The translations under genes and the position numbers were made by a program. This document shows, one piece after another, positions 1 to 8,315 of a DNA stretch of 64,000 nucleotides; the first letter of the stretch is position 1; each line of letters starts with the position of its first letter. The notes under the pieces are model-generated. The model was given only the letters and a program-made list of their open reading frames with translations, ran no database searches and had not been told where the DNA came from. Origin of the DNA: Streptomyces sp. HUAS MG91 (GTDB taxonomy: Bacteria > Actinomycetota > Actinomycetes > Streptomycetales > Streptomycetaceae); NCBI RefSeq assembly GCF_040529335.1, contig NZ_CP159534.1, positions 2,976,001 to 3,040,000 of the forward strand, in the 5' to 3' direction.

Positions 1-99
1 GACGAACGGGCGACGGAGTACGGGATCTCGCTGTGGTCGGTGGAGGCCTACGCCGTGGCTGACAGGGCGGCGGACAGGGCGACCGACCGGCGCGACTGA
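1..99 (+). CDS. C-terminus of a F5/8 type C (discoidin/CBM32) domain protein, partial
   Basis: The first 32 codons of the window, in frame 1 and ending at TGA 97-99, encode the tail of a protein whose start lies upstream. The segment YGISLWSVEAY matches the usual last strand of F5/8 type C (discoidin, CBM32-like) domains, typically written YGYSLWEFEVYG. Such domains bind sugars and commonly sit at the end of secreted glycoside hydrolases in Streptomyces. The residues after it are a low-complexity Ala/Asp/Arg tail. The catalytic part is not visible, so the enzyme class cannot be named. Confidence 0.6.
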   Translation, partial: DERATEYGISLWSVEAYAVADRAADRATDRRD

Positions 100-147
100 C
101 CACGGCGGCGGTGAACCGCTCGCCGGGAACCGGTCGATAGACGGGGT

Positions 148-735
148 GTGAGACTGTTCCGCCCCATGGGGGCCGACCGAGACGACCGGGCGCTGCTGCG
201 GGCCGTCGCCCGGGGCGACGCCGACGCCCTCGCCGCGCTCTACGACCGGCACGCCGGCTGGCTGCACGCCCGGCTGAGCCGTCGCTGCGACGACCCGGAG
301 ACGGTGCGCGAGGTGCTCCAGGACACGTTCCTCGCGGTGTGGCGCTCGGCGGGGGCGCACCAGGGCGGTGAGGCCGGCGGCTGGCTGTGGACGATCGCCG
401 CCCGCCGCCTGGTCGACGCCCGGCGGGCCCTGGCGCGGGCCGACCGGGTCGAGACGCCCGAAGCCCAAGCGGCGCCGTCCGCCGAGGACCATGTCCTGGC
501 CGGGCTCCAGTACGGAGACGTGGGCACCGCCCTCGACCGGATCTCGCCCGAGCTGCGCGACGTGCTGCGGGCCACCGTCGTCGACGGCCTGACCACCCGG
601 GAGGCCGCCCGGCTGCTCGGCATACCGGAGGGCACCGTCAAGACCCGCGCCCTGCGCGCCCGCCGTGAACTGCGTTCCGCGCTGGCCGCGTTGGCAGCGC
701 CCGGACCGCTGGAATCCCTGGGAGGCACCTCATGA
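148..735 (+). CDS. ECF-family RNA polymerase sigma factor
   Basis: This 195-residue protein has the two-domain plan of an extracytoplasmic-function sigma factor. Region 2 is near residues 28-95, with the VREVLQDTFLAVWR core-binding/-10 helix. Region 4 is near residues 125-180 and holds the helix-turn-helix TTREAARLLGIPEGTVKTR. GTG 148 gives the longest form; ATG 166 (MGADRDDRALL) is an equally plausible start. Its stop overlaps the next gene's start (ATGA at 732-735). That gene encodes a zinc-finger membrane protein, the usual cognate anti-sigma, and an ABC exporter follows. The operon is therefore probably released by an envelope signal and may autoregulate. I found no convincing ECF promoter directly upstream. 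Confidence 0.93.
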   Translation: MRLFRPMGADRDDRALLRAVARGDADALAALYDRHAGWLHARLSRRCDDPETVREVLQDTFLAVWRSAGAHQGGEAGGWLWTIAARRLVDARRALARADRVETPEAQAAPSAEDHVLAGLQYGDVGTALDRISPELRDVLRATVVDGLTTREAARLLGIPEGTVKTRALRARRELRSALAALAAPGPLESLGGTS

Positions 736-1601
736 GCGGCCCCGACACCGGCTGGCACGTGACCGGGGGCGCCGCCGCCCGGTACGTGGACGGCACGCTC
801 CCGGAGCCGGACTGCTGGTCCGTTGAGCGGCACGTGGAGAGTTGCGCGTCCTGCGCCGCACGGGTCTCGGGCGCGGCCCGGGCCGGGGCCGCTGCCCCCG
901 TCCTCGCCGGCGTACGGGCCGCACTGCTCGCCGACGTCCGCGCACCGGCGCCCGTGCGGGTGCCCGCCGCCCGGCGGCTCGGCCGGCTGTGGTGGAGCGT
1001 GGGCCCCGCGCTGCGCGGCCCGTGGCTGATCGCCCTGTTCGCGGTGGCGGCCGGCGCGTTGGGCCTCGGATACGGCGCCGGGTTCGACGGGGCCGGGCCG
1101 CTGCTGCTCGCCCTCGCGCCGGTGGTGCCGGTGGCCGGGGTCGCGGTGTCGTACGGGCGGCACGCGGACCCGCTGCACGAGATCGCGGCGGCGAGCCCGT
1201 CCGGCGGCCTGCGGCTCGTCCTGGTGCGCACCCTCGCCGTGCTCGCGGTGAGCCTGCCGGTGCTGACGGCGGCCGGGCTGCTGCTGCCCGCCGCGCACCA
1301 GGCGGGCCCCGGCCCCGCCGCCTGGCTGCTGCCCGCGCTCGCGCTGACCCTGGCCGCGCTCGCCCTCGGCGGCTGGGTCGGGTGCCGGGCGGCGACCGGC
1401 GCGGTCGGCGCCGGGTGGGTGGCGGCGGTGGCGGTGCCCACGGCCGCCGTGCCGCGGGCCGCCACGGCCCGCCTCGCCGAGCAGCTCTCCCTCTACTTCG
1501 ACAGCCCCGCGGCACGCGCCGGCTGGGCGGCGGCGCTCGTGGTGAGCGCCGCCCTGATCGCCGTACGCCGGTCCGCCTACGACCGCTTGGAGACGATGTG
1601 A
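732..1601 (+). CDS. Zinc-finger (zf-HC2) membrane anti-sigma factor
   Basis: The protein has 289 residues. A short cytosolic N-terminus carries the H-x3-C-x2-C motif (His34, Cys38, Cys41) of zinc-containing anti-sigma domains. About six hydrophobic helices follow from residue 95 onward. It is translationally coupled to the ECF sigma gene in front and to the ABC ATPase behind (stop TGA 1599-1601, next GTG at 1598). By family knowledge the zinc domain sequesters the sigma factor at the membrane until a signal frees it. The polytopic membrane part is larger than in single-pass anti-sigmas, so it may also act with the ABC transporter. The signal is unknown. Confidence 0.8.
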   Translation: MSGPDTGWHVTGGAAARYVDGTLPEPDCWSVERHVESCASCAARVSGAARAGAAAPVLAGVRAALLADVRAPAPVRVPAARRLGRLWWSVGPALRGPWLIALFAVAAGALGLGYGAGFDGAGPLLLALAPVVPVAGVAVSYGRHADPLHEIAAASPSGGLRLVLVRTLAVLAVSLPVLTAAGLLLPAAHQAGPGPAAWLLPALALTLAALALGGWVGCRAATGAVGAGWVAAVAVPTAAVPRAATARLAEQLSLYFDSPAARAGWAAALVVSAALIAVRRSAYDRLETM

Positions 1602-2389
1602 GTACGACGACCACCCCCGTGACCGCGGGGACGATACGGGTGTCCGGGCTGACCGTCCGGCACCGCCGCGTCACCGCCCTCGACGCCGTCGACCTGGACT
1701 TCGGCACCGGCGTGCACGGGCTGCTCGGCCCCAACGGCGCGGGCAAGACCTCCCTCATCCGCGTCCTGGCCACCGTGGCCCGCCCCGCCGCGGGCCGCGT
1801 GGAGCTGTTCGGCGGCGACCTGGGCGACGCCCGTGAGCGGCGCTCCGCCCGGCGGCAACTGGGCTATCTGCCACAGGACTTCGGCTACTACCCGGGGTTC
1901 ACGGTGCGGGAGTTCGTGGCGTACGTGGCCTGGCTGAAGGAGATGCCGGCCGACGCGACCGGGGCGGCGGTGGAGCAGGCCGTCGAACGGGTCGGCCTCA
2001 CCGACCGCATCGACGCCAAGCTCAAGTCGCTGTCCGGCGGGATGCTGCGGCGCGTCGGCATCGCGCAGGCCGTCGTGAACAACCCGCGCCTGCTGCTGCT
2101 CGACGAACCGACAGCAGGGCTCGACCCCGAGCAGCGCGTCGAATTCCGCGCGCTGCTGCGGGAGTTGGGCGAGGCGTCCACCGTCCTCGTCTCCACGCAC
2201 CTCGTGGAGGACGTGGCGGCGGCCTGCACCGGTGTCACCCTGATCGAGCGCGGCACGGTCGCCTACCGCGGCACACCCGCCGCACTGGCCGCCCTCGGCC
2301 GCGACGGCGACGAGACCGACGGCAACGCCATCGAGCGCGGCTACACGACGGCGCTGCGGGCTCACCGGGGCACGGGGGCGGGCCGATGA
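1598..2389 (+). CDS. ABC transporter ATP-binding protein
   Basis: The start is GTG 1598, overlapping the stop of the previous gene, giving 263 residues. Visible motifs are Walker A GPNGAGKT (44-51), the signature LSGGMLRR, Walker B LLLLDEPTAGLD and the switch STHLVED. This is the typical single nucleotide-binding subunit of an ABC-2 type exporter. The open frame extends far upstream without a stop, but that part is a frame shadow of the anti-sigma gene. It overlaps the start of the membrane gene at 2386, so both subunits are probably made together. The substrate is unknown. Confidence 0.93.
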   Translation: MSTTTTPVTAGTIRVSGLTVRHRRVTALDAVDLDFGTGVHGLLGPNGAGKTSLIRVLATVARPAAGRVELFGGDLGDARERRSARRQLGYLPQDFGYYPGFTVREFVAYVAWLKEMPADATGAAVEQAVERVGLTDRIDAKLKSLSGGMLRRVGIAQAVVNNPRLLLLDEPTAGLDPEQRVEFRALLRELGEASTVLVSTHLVEDVAAACTGVTLIERGTVAYRGTPAALAALGRDGDETDGNAIERGYTTALRAHRGTGAGR

Positions 2390-3753
2390 GCGCGCCGACC
2401 CTGGTGGCGGACCGGACGGCCGTCCCGCCGCGCCGTCCGGCGCCGCATCCGTTGCGGGCCGAGCTGCTGCGCGGCCTCGCGCCCTGGGCGGGTCTCGCCC
2501 TGGCGGTGGCGCTGGGCGCGGTTCTCTACAAGGAGTCCGAGACCTGGCAGGGAAGCTGGACCGACACCGTGAGCGTGCTGCGCGTCTACGGTGTCGTGCT
2601 CGGCGGACCGCTCGCGCTCGCGGCGGGCTGCTGGCAGGGCGGCCGGGAGCGGCGGCGCGGCACGGACGTGCTGCGGGCCGGGGCGGTGCGCGGGCCGCTC
2701 GCCCAGCTGCTGGTGGCCGCGGTGCCGCTCGCGTGCTGGCTGGTCGTGGCGTACGGGCTGGTGTTCGTGGGCGGTGTGCTCGCCAGCCGGCCGTACGCGA
2801 CACCGGGCGGCTTCACCCCGACCGCCTTCGTCGGCACCGCCGCCGTGCTGGTGGCCTGCGTCCTGATCGGCCATGTCGTCGGCGCGCTCGCACCCTGGCG
2901 GCCGGCGGCGCCGCTGCTGGGAGGCGCGGGGTACGGGCTGTTCGTCGTGGCCGGCACCACCCAAAGCGGGCTGCGCTTCCTCGGGCCCGCGCCCGAGGAG
3001 TTCCGGCACACGGCGGTGCTCGAGTGGTGGCATCCGTTCCTGACCGCCTGGTGGGTCCTCGCCGTCGCGGCGGCCGTGGTCCTGGCCCACACCGCACACC
3101 GCCGCCGGACCGCGCTGATCCCGCTGGGTGCCGCGGCCGTCGCCGCCACGCTGCTCGTGCAGGTCGGCGACGGCCTGTCCCGGCCCGACCCGCGCGCGCA
3201 CCGGCAGGTGTGCACGACGGACTCGACGGCACCACAGGTCTGCGTGAACGCGGCTCTCGCCCGCCAGTTGCCCGAGGTCGCCGAGGCCCTGCGCCCGCTC
3301 ACCGACCGGCTGAAGGGTGTGGCGAACCTGCCCGTGCGCTTCGAGGACCTGCCGGGCCGCCCGGCCGCCGACGAGGCGGCGCTGCCGATACTGACCCCGC
3401 TGGGCTGGAGTCTGGTGCGCGGGCGCGTCCCCGATCCGGAGCGGTACCGGTGGGAGGCGGCCATGGCCCTGATCGACGGCTACGACTGCCCGTTCGTCCG
3501 GACGACACCGGCGAAGGTCGAGATCGTGGACGACGCGGTGGTGCGCTGGCTCGCGCCGAACCGCGTTCAGGACCTGATCCGCAGAGACACCCGCCGCCAG
3601 GGCGACAAGGCGGACCTGCGCCGCCTCAAGGCCGAGCAGCGCGCCTACGACCACCTGCGCACCATGTCCCCCGCCGACCGCCGCACCTGGCTCACCGGCT
3701 ACTTCGCACCGGACCGCTGCGGCCGCACCGAGAGCGAGGTGCCGCAACTGTGA
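2386..3753 (+). CDS. ABC-2 type permease with extra C-terminal soluble domain
   Basis: This 455-residue protein has about six membrane helices between residues 30 and 265 (for example around 30-50, 100-130 and 215-260). A soluble, presumably extracytoplasmic or peripheral region follows from about 270 to 455, with three cysteines. It directly follows the ABC ATPase, with which it should form an exporter. The large soluble tail is unusual for a minimal ABC-2 permease and resembles no enzyme I can name. ATG 2386 overlaps the previous stop. Confidence 0.75.
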   Translation: MSAPTLVADRTAVPPRRPAPHPLRAELLRGLAPWAGLALAVALGAVLYKESETWQGSWTDTVSVLRVYGVVLGGPLALAAGCWQGGRERRRGTDVLRAGAVRGPLAQLLVAAVPLACWLVVAYGLVFVGGVLASRPYATPGGFTPTAFVGTAAVLVACVLIGHVVGALAPWRPAAPLLGGAGYGLFVVAGTTQSGLRFLGPAPEEFRHTAVLEWWHPFLTAWWVLAVAAAVVLAHTAHRRRTALIPLGAAAVAATLLVQVGDGLSRPDPRAHRQVCTTDSTAPQVCVNAALARQLPEVAEALRPLTDRLKGVANLPVRFEDLPGRPAADEAALPILTPLGWSLVRGRVPDPERYRWEAAMALIDGYDCPFVRTTPAKVEIVDDAVVRWLAPNRVQDLIRRDTRRQGDKADLRRLKAEQRAYDHLRTMSPADRRTWLTGYFAPDRCGRTESEVPQL

Positions 3754-4361
3754 CCACGAGAACCCCGCACCCCTTCGTCCTGTACGCGCGCTCCCGGGCC
3801 CTGCCCGCGACGGTGGCCGCCCTCGCCGCGACGGCGCTGCTCACCTTGTGGGCGGCGACCCGCCCGGATACGTACGTGGGCCCGTACCAGCGCGTCCCGC
3901 TGCTCGCGCTGGCCCCGCTCCTCGCCTCGGCGGTGATCGGGGTGAGCACCCACCAGTACGCCCGCGAACTGGACCGCACCGCCGTGCGCCGCTGGTGGCC
4001 GCTGCGCCTCGCCCATCTGTTCGCGCTGACCGGGCTCGCCGCGGCCGTCCTCGCGCTCGCCCTGCCCGGGCACGTGCACGAGTTCGGCGCGGCGGCCATG
4101 GTCCGCAACACGCTGGGCGCCACCGGGATCACGGCGGTCGCCGCGGTACTCATCGGCGCCCGCCTGAGCTGGCTTCCGACGCTGCTGTACGTCGGCGTCG
4201 CCCACCTGTCGTACTCGCATCCGAAGCTGCACGGCGCGACGGTGCTGACCTGGTCGATGCAGCCGGGCCCGCAGCGCGGGGCCTGGGCCGTGGCGCTGGC
4301 CGTGTTCGCGGTGGGCGCGGCCCTGTACGCGTGCGTGGGGCCGCGCCGCGACCGGGGCTAG
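3750..4361 (+). CDS. Integral membrane protein, last gene of the sigma/ABC operon
   Basis: GTG 3750 overlaps the TGA of the preceding permease gene. The 203-residue product is almost entirely hydrophobic, with five or six predicted helices, and contains no motif I recognise. Its position at the end of the operon suggests a second membrane subunit or accessory factor of the exporter. The stop codon TAG (4359-4361) lies inside the left terminal repeat of the element at 4358-4548. The present C-terminus may therefore have been set when that element inserted. The function is inferred from context only. Confidence 0.7.
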   Translation: MTTRTPHPFVLYARSRALPATVAALAATALLTLWAATRPDTYVGPYQRVPLLALAPLLASAVIGVSTHQYARELDRTAVRRWWPLRLAHLFALTGLAAAVLALALPGHVHEFGAAAMVRNTLGATGITAVAAVLIGARLSWLPTLLYVGVAHLSYSHPKLHGATVLTWSMQPGPQRGAWAVALAVFAVGAALYACVGPRRDRG

Positions 4362-4548
4362 GGCCTGTCCGGCGGATCAGGTCGCAGCCGGGTGGCCCGC
4401 GCGTTTCTGTGCTGGTGAGCGGGGTCTGGTGCGTCGAGATGCAAGGCGGAGGAGGGCGTCAACGCGGAGCGTTGGCAACCGACGACAACGCCGCAGGTCG
4501 GCGTGCCGGACCCCGCGCCCGCGACAAGATCCGCCGGACAGGCCCTAG
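4358..4548. mobile_element. MITE-like palindromic intergenic element with 21-bp terminal inverted repeats
   Basis: The segment begins CTAGGGCCTGTCCGGCGGAT and ends with its exact complement, giving 21-bp perfect terminal inverted repeats (4358-4378 and 4528-4548). Both outer ends contain CTAG, which could be part of the repeat or a 4-bp target duplication. Inner arms also pair imperfectly (GCGGGGTCTGGTG against CCGGACCCCGC). No coding frame is evident. Size, structure and position between converging genes suit a non-autonomous miniature transposable element that can double as a bidirectional terminator. Confidence 0.6.
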
Positions 4549-4560
4549 GAAGCGGGGCGG

Positions 4561-5607
4561 CTACTTCTGCAACGGCGACGCCGCCAGCGACTGCGGCGAT
4601 GTCGTCGAGGCGTACGCCGACGGTGCGGCCATCCCGGCCGTCGGGTCGGCGGCCGGCTCGTCCAGCGCGACCGGGGTGCCGCCCACTATGCGGATGCCCG
4701 CCTCGTCGAAGGCCCGCTTGATGCGCCAGCGCAGCTCGCGCTCGACGGTCAGGGACTTGCCGGGCATGGTCTTGGCGGAGACCCGCACCACCATCGAGTC
4801 CAGGAGCATGCTGTCGAGGCCGAGGATCTCGACCGGGCCCCACAGCATCTCGTTCCACGGCTCGGCCTTGCTCATGGCCTCGCCGACCTCGGAGAGCGCG
4901 GCCCGCACCTTGTCGAGGTCCTCGTCGGCGCGGACGGTGACGTCGACGCCCGCGGTGGCCCAGCCCTGCGAGAGGTTCCCTATCCGCTTGACCTCGCCGT
5001 TGCGCACGTACCAGATCTCGCCCTCGGCGCCGCGCAGCTTGGTGACGCGCAGCCCGACCTCGATGACCTCGCCGGAGGCGACCCCGGCGTCGATGGTGTC
5101 CCCGACCCCGTACTGGTCCTCCAGGATCATGAAGCAGCCGGAGAGGAAGTCGGTCACGAGGTTGCGGGCGCCGAAACCGATCGCGACACCGGCGACACCG
5201 GCGGAGGCGAGCAGCGGCGCGAGGTTGATCTTGAAGGCGCTGAGGATCATCAGCGCGGCCGTGCCCAGGATCACGAAGGAGGCGACGGAGCGCAGCACGC
5301 TGCCGATGGCCTGCGAGCGCTGCCTGCGCCGCTCGACGTTCACCAGGAGGCCGCCGAACGCGGTGCCGTCGACGGCCTGCGCCGTGCGGTTCATGCGCTC
5401 GATCAGCTTGGTGATGGCCCGGCGGATCACCACGCGCAGCACGGCGGCTATGACGATGATCAGCAGGACCCGCAGGCCGAGGGCGAGCCAGCCGGACCAG
5501 TTCTCCTCGACCCAGCTGGCGGCCTGGCCGGCCTGCTCCTGGGCGTCCTTGAGCGTGGGCTGCTGGTCACCCGTGTCGCCGGCGGCCGACAGGACGGACA
5601 AGATCAC
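4561..5607 (-). CDS. Small-conductance mechanosensitive channel, MscS family
   Basis: The likely start is GTG 5607, eight bases after a GGAGG ribosome site, giving 348 residues. Hydrophobic helices lie near residues 38-62 and 95-155. The last carries the Gly/Ala-rich pore helix and the MscS signature GVAIGFGARNLVTDFLSG, followed by the beta domain EDQYGVGDTI. The C-terminal alpha/beta region has YVRNGEVKRIGNLSQGW. MscS channels open under membrane tension to release solutes on hypo-osmotic shock. The gene is monocistronic and converges with the operon at its left across the palindromic element. Confidence 0.93.
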   Translation of the reverse strand: MILSVLSAAGDTGDQQPTLKDAQEQAGQAASWVEENWSGWLALGLRVLLIIVIAAVLRVVIRRAITKLIERMNRTAQAVDGTAFGGLLVNVERRRQRSQAIGSVLRSVASFVILGTAALMILSAFKINLAPLLASAGVAGVAIGFGARNLVTDFLSGCFMILEDQYGVGDTIDAGVASGEVIEVGLRVTKLRGAEGEIWYVRNGEVKRIGNLSQGWATAGVDVTVRADEDLDKVRAALSEVGEAMSKAEPWNEMLWGPVEILGLDSMLLDSMVVRVSAKTMPGKSLTVERELRWRIKRAFDEAGIRIVGGTPVALDEPAADPTAGMAAPSAYASTTSPQSLAASPLQK

Positions 5608-5914
5608 GGCAGGTACCTCCAGGCGTTGCCTCTGCCCGCCGCAGGGCGGCACGACTCGGGGACGGGAGCGGGCAGGCCCACCACACTAACGGGGCATTGT
5701 GTGCGGATCGGCGAGATGTTCGGCGAAGAGACGGTGCTCACGGGCGCTCACCCGCAACTTGACCGATTCCGCGCCGGACGGGAGCGCGATGTGGTCGAAA
5801 ACACTTCAAGGCCGTTACGCGGACATGGTGGCGCCATGACCAGCGATGAGGGGAGACTGACAGCAGATCGTCCCGGCGCGAGCCACGCGCCGCCGGCGTA
5901 CAAGGAGGCATTCC
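5608..5914. other. Divergent intergenic region between mscS-like and HNH genes
   Basis: These 307 bases lie between two divergent starts and should hold both promoters. A TTGACC hexamer at 5759-5764 is a possible -35 for the rightward gene, but no good -10 follows at 16-18 bases. A clear ribosome site (AAGGAGG, about 5901-5907) precedes the HNH start. I see no coding region. Confidence 0.4.
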
Positions 5915-6451
5915 GTGCCGCATGTCCTGGTCCTCAACGCGTCGTACGAGCCCCTCGGCGTCGTACCGCTCCGCCGCGCGCTCGTACTCGTCCTGGAGAA
6001 CAAGGCCACTTGTCTCGAGGAGTCCGGCGCCTTCATGCACAGCGCCTCACGCACCGTCCCCGCACCCAGCGTGGTCCGGCTCAAGCGGTTCGTCCGGGTT
6101 CCCTACCGGGGCCCTGTTCCTCTGACCCGGCGTGCGCTGTTCGCCCGTGACGGCGGCCGGTGCATGTACTGCGGTGGCGTCGCAACCAGCGTCGACCACG
6201 TCATCCCGCGCAGCCGCGGGGGTCAGCACGTCTGGGACAACGTGGTGGCGTCGTGCCGCCGCTGCAACCACACGAAGGCCGACCGCCACCTGGTGGAGAT
6301 CGGCTGGCGTCTGCGCCACAAACCGGCTCCGCCCACAGGCCTGGCCTGGCGCATCATCGGGACCGGGCATCGCGATCCGCGCTGGCTGCCGTACTTGCAG
6401 CCGTTCGGCGCGGACGAGGCCCTGGCCCGGATCGAAGGCGTTTCCGCCTGA
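5915..6451 (+). CDS. HNH endonuclease family protein
   Basis: GTG 5915 follows an AAGGAGG ribosome site. The 178-residue protein has a central HNH/zinc module: Cys83-x2-Cys86, Asp94-His95, Asn109, Cys114-x2-Cys117 and Asn118-His119. This is the McrA-like arrangement with two CxxC knuckles holding one zinc. The N-terminal part (LVLNASYEPLGVVPLRRAL) is characteristic of a conserved, stand-alone actinobacterial HNH family found away from restriction systems. The substrate is unknown. Nothing nearby suggests restriction-modification or a homing element, so a housekeeping nucleic-acid role is more likely. Confidence 0.9.
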   Translation: MPHVLVLNASYEPLGVVPLRRALVLVLENKATCLEESGAFMHSASRTVPAPSVVRLKRFVRVPYRGPVPLTRRALFARDGGRCMYCGGVATSVDHVIPRSRGGQHVWDNVVASCRRCNHTKADRHLVEIGWRLRHKPAPPTGLAWRIIGTGHRDPRWLPYLQPFGADEALARIEGVSA

Positions 6452-6626
6452 ACCTCGATCCGGGTCTTCGTGTTCCCGGGGGCCCGCGCCCGCCCGACCC
6501 CGCCCGCCCTTGCTCCCGGCGCGCCGGGCGTCGGGTCCGGTCCCGCGGGCACCGGCCGCACGCCCGCACGGCGAACCGGATGATGTCCGCGGGAACCTCG
6601 AGCGGGGTGCCGGACACGTAGAGAGC

Positions 6627-7265
6627 ATGGAACTGAACGACGCCGGATCCGACGGCGGGATGACCGACCGGGAGCTGTGGGCGTGCGCCGTCGACGGCGA
6701 CCGGGAGGCGTTCGGTCTGCTCTTCGACCGCCACGGAAAGGCCGTCTACAACTACGCGTTCCGCCGGACGGCCGACTGGTCCGAGGCGGAGGACGTCACC
6801 TCGACGGTGTTCCTGCACGCCTGGCGGCGGCGCGCGGAGACGGTCCTCGACCGCGATTCGGCGCTGCCGTGGCTGCTGGGCATCGCCGACCGCCTGCTGT
6901 CGAACACCAGACGGCGGCTCAGACGCGCCGAGGCACTGCTGCACCGGCTCGTCTCGCACGACGAGCCGGTGGGCGACCACGCGGACCGGGTCGCCGTCCG
7001 GGTCGACGACGAGCGCCGCATGTCGGAGATCCACCGGGCGCTGGCCCGGCTGCCGCGGCACGAACGCGAGGTCGTCGAGCTGTGCGTCTGGGCGGGCCTC
7101 GACCAGCAGGCGGCCGCGGCCGTGCTGAAGGTGGCGGTCGGCACCGTGAAGTCCAGGCTGCACCGGGCGCGACGGCGACTGGGGGCCGATCTCACCGACG
7201 GGGCCCCCGACGCGGCGGTCTTCGGTTCCGGGAATCACGTCCACGCGAAGGAAGTCGCACGATGA
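6627..7265 (+). CDS. ECF-like RNA polymerase sigma factor
   Basis: ATG 6627 gives 212 residues; ATG 6660 (MTDRELWACAVDGD) is an alternative start. Region 2 (residues about 25-95) contains the EDVTSTVFLHAW helix, and region 4 (about 130-185) has the helix-turn-helix LDQQAAAAVLKVAVGTVKSR. The stop overlaps the ATG of the next gene (ATGA at 7262-7265), which encodes a single-pass membrane protein. By position that partner may control the sigma factor. It lacks a zinc anti-sigma motif, so regulation probably differs from the first sigma operon in this window. Confidence 0.92.
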   Translation: MELNDAGSDGGMTDRELWACAVDGDREAFGLLFDRHGKAVYNYAFRRTADWSEAEDVTSTVFLHAWRRRAETVLDRDSALPWLLGIADRLLSNTRRRLRRAEALLHRLVSHDEPVGDHADRVAVRVDDERRMSEIHRALARLPRHEREVVELCVWAGLDQQAAAAVLKVAVGTVKSRLHRARRRLGADLTDGAPDAAVFGSGNHVHAKEVAR

Positions 7266-8158
7266 GTGACGAGCAGGGAATTCCAGCGGCTCCTTCCGAA
7301 CGCGATCTGCCGGACCACCGGCGGATGCGAGAGGAGCTACTGATGAAGATCGGTTTCGAGGAGCACCGGCCGCCGTCGCGGAGCCGCCGATGGGGGGTTC
7401 CGCTCGCCGTGGCCACCGGTGTCACGGTGGTGAGCGTCACGGCTGTGGCCGTCCTGGGCGGGACGGGCGAGGCGAGGCCGAGCGCCGCGCCGTCGCTGTC
7501 GGCCCCCGCCGCCGCACCCGCGTCCCCTTCCGCGTCGGCCCCGGGCGCGGGCGCGGCTTCACCTTCGGCGAAGGCCGCGGCTTCCGCTTCCGCCGATCCG
7601 AACGACTTCACCATCACCGCCGGGAAGCTGCCGCCGATCGGGGCCGGCTCCGTCGCCCGGATCCTCTCCTCCTGCCTGGGACAGGACGCCGCCCGCTTCC
7701 ACTCCGTCCTCGCGGTCCGCACCCCCGTCGCCGCGCCGAGCGCGGACGGCGTGGTGATCGCCGTCAACTCCGCCGGCCAGTACGCGCAGTGCCAGACGAA
7801 GGGCGACAAGGGCAGCAGCATGAGTTCCCCGCCCACCTTCATCAACGACCGGCTGTGGAGCGACGACCGCTCGATCGAGTACTTCGACTCCACCATGGAA
7901 CCCACGGGCAAGCGGACCTTCCTCGTCTCGGGCGCCGGGCACTACGCGTCCGGCGTCGCCAAGGTCACCATCAGCTACGGCGACAAGCCGGCGGAGTATC
8001 CGGCACTCATGGCCGACGGCGCCTTCTTCTACGCGTCGACCCTCACCGCCGGCACCGTGCCGGACCGGCGCTACGCGGGCCCGAGCCCGTACGTCCACGC
8101 CTACGACGCCTCGGGCAAGGAGATCTACGACCAGCGGAAGGACCCGCGCTTCCGGTAA
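7262..8158 (+). CDS. Single-pass membrane protein coupled to the sigma factor
   Basis: This 298-residue protein is translationally coupled to the sigma gene. A cytosolic stretch of about 45 residues is followed by one membrane helix (around 46-68). Next come an Ala/Pro/Ser linker of about 50 residues and an extracytoplasmic domain with two cysteines that could form a disulfide. This topology suits a sensor or anti-sigma partner. Many Streptomyces CU044_5270-type sigma partners look like this, but I see no catalytic motif and cannot assign a ligand. Confidence 0.75.
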   Translation: MSDEQGIPAAPSERDLPDHRRMREELLMKIGFEEHRPPSRSRRWGVPLAVATGVTVVSVTAVAVLGGTGEARPSAAPSLSAPAAAPASPSASAPGAGAASPSAKAAASASADPNDFTITAGKLPPIGAGSVARILSSCLGQDAARFHSVLAVRTPVAAPSADGVVIAVNSAGQYAQCQTKGDKGSSMSSPPTFINDRLWSDDRSIEYFDSTMEPTGKRTFLVSGAGHYASGVAKVTISYGDKPAEYPALMADGAFFYASTLTAGTVPDRRYAGPSPYVHAYDASGKEIYDQRKDPRFR

Positions 8159-8222
8159 GCCGTCCGCCCGGCCCACGGGCACCCCCGAGATAACGAGTTG
8201 GACAACCAGGGGGCGTCTTCCC

Positions 8223-8252
8223 TTGACGCCCCCTTCACCTGCGACTTACGTT
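8223..8252 (+). promoter_or_regulatory. Promoter of the csn operon (candidate)
   Basis: TTGACG (8223-8228) and TACGTT (8247-8252, TAnnnT class) are 18 bases apart, a good vegetative sigma-type pair. It lies about 65 bases ahead of the ROK regulator start and immediately upstream of the palindromic operator. Confidence 0.5.
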
Positions 8253-8262
8253 CCTCGCACCC

Positions 8263-8281
8263 AATAGGAAACCTTCCTAAC
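8263..8281. promoter_or_regulatory. Palindromic operator, probable CsnR-binding site
   Basis: The palindrome TAGGAAACCTTCCTA (8265-8279, perfect 6-bp arms around ACC) sits just after the -10 hexamer, where a bound repressor would block transcription. A conserved AGGAAA/TTTCCT-type palindrome upstream of chitosanase and csnR genes is known to bind the ROK repressor CsnR in Streptomyces. The next gene is that regulator's homologue, so autoregulation is likely. Confidence 0.7.
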
Positions 8282-8315
8282 AGTCGATGGTGACAGCGCG
8301 AGGAGACAGCACGAG

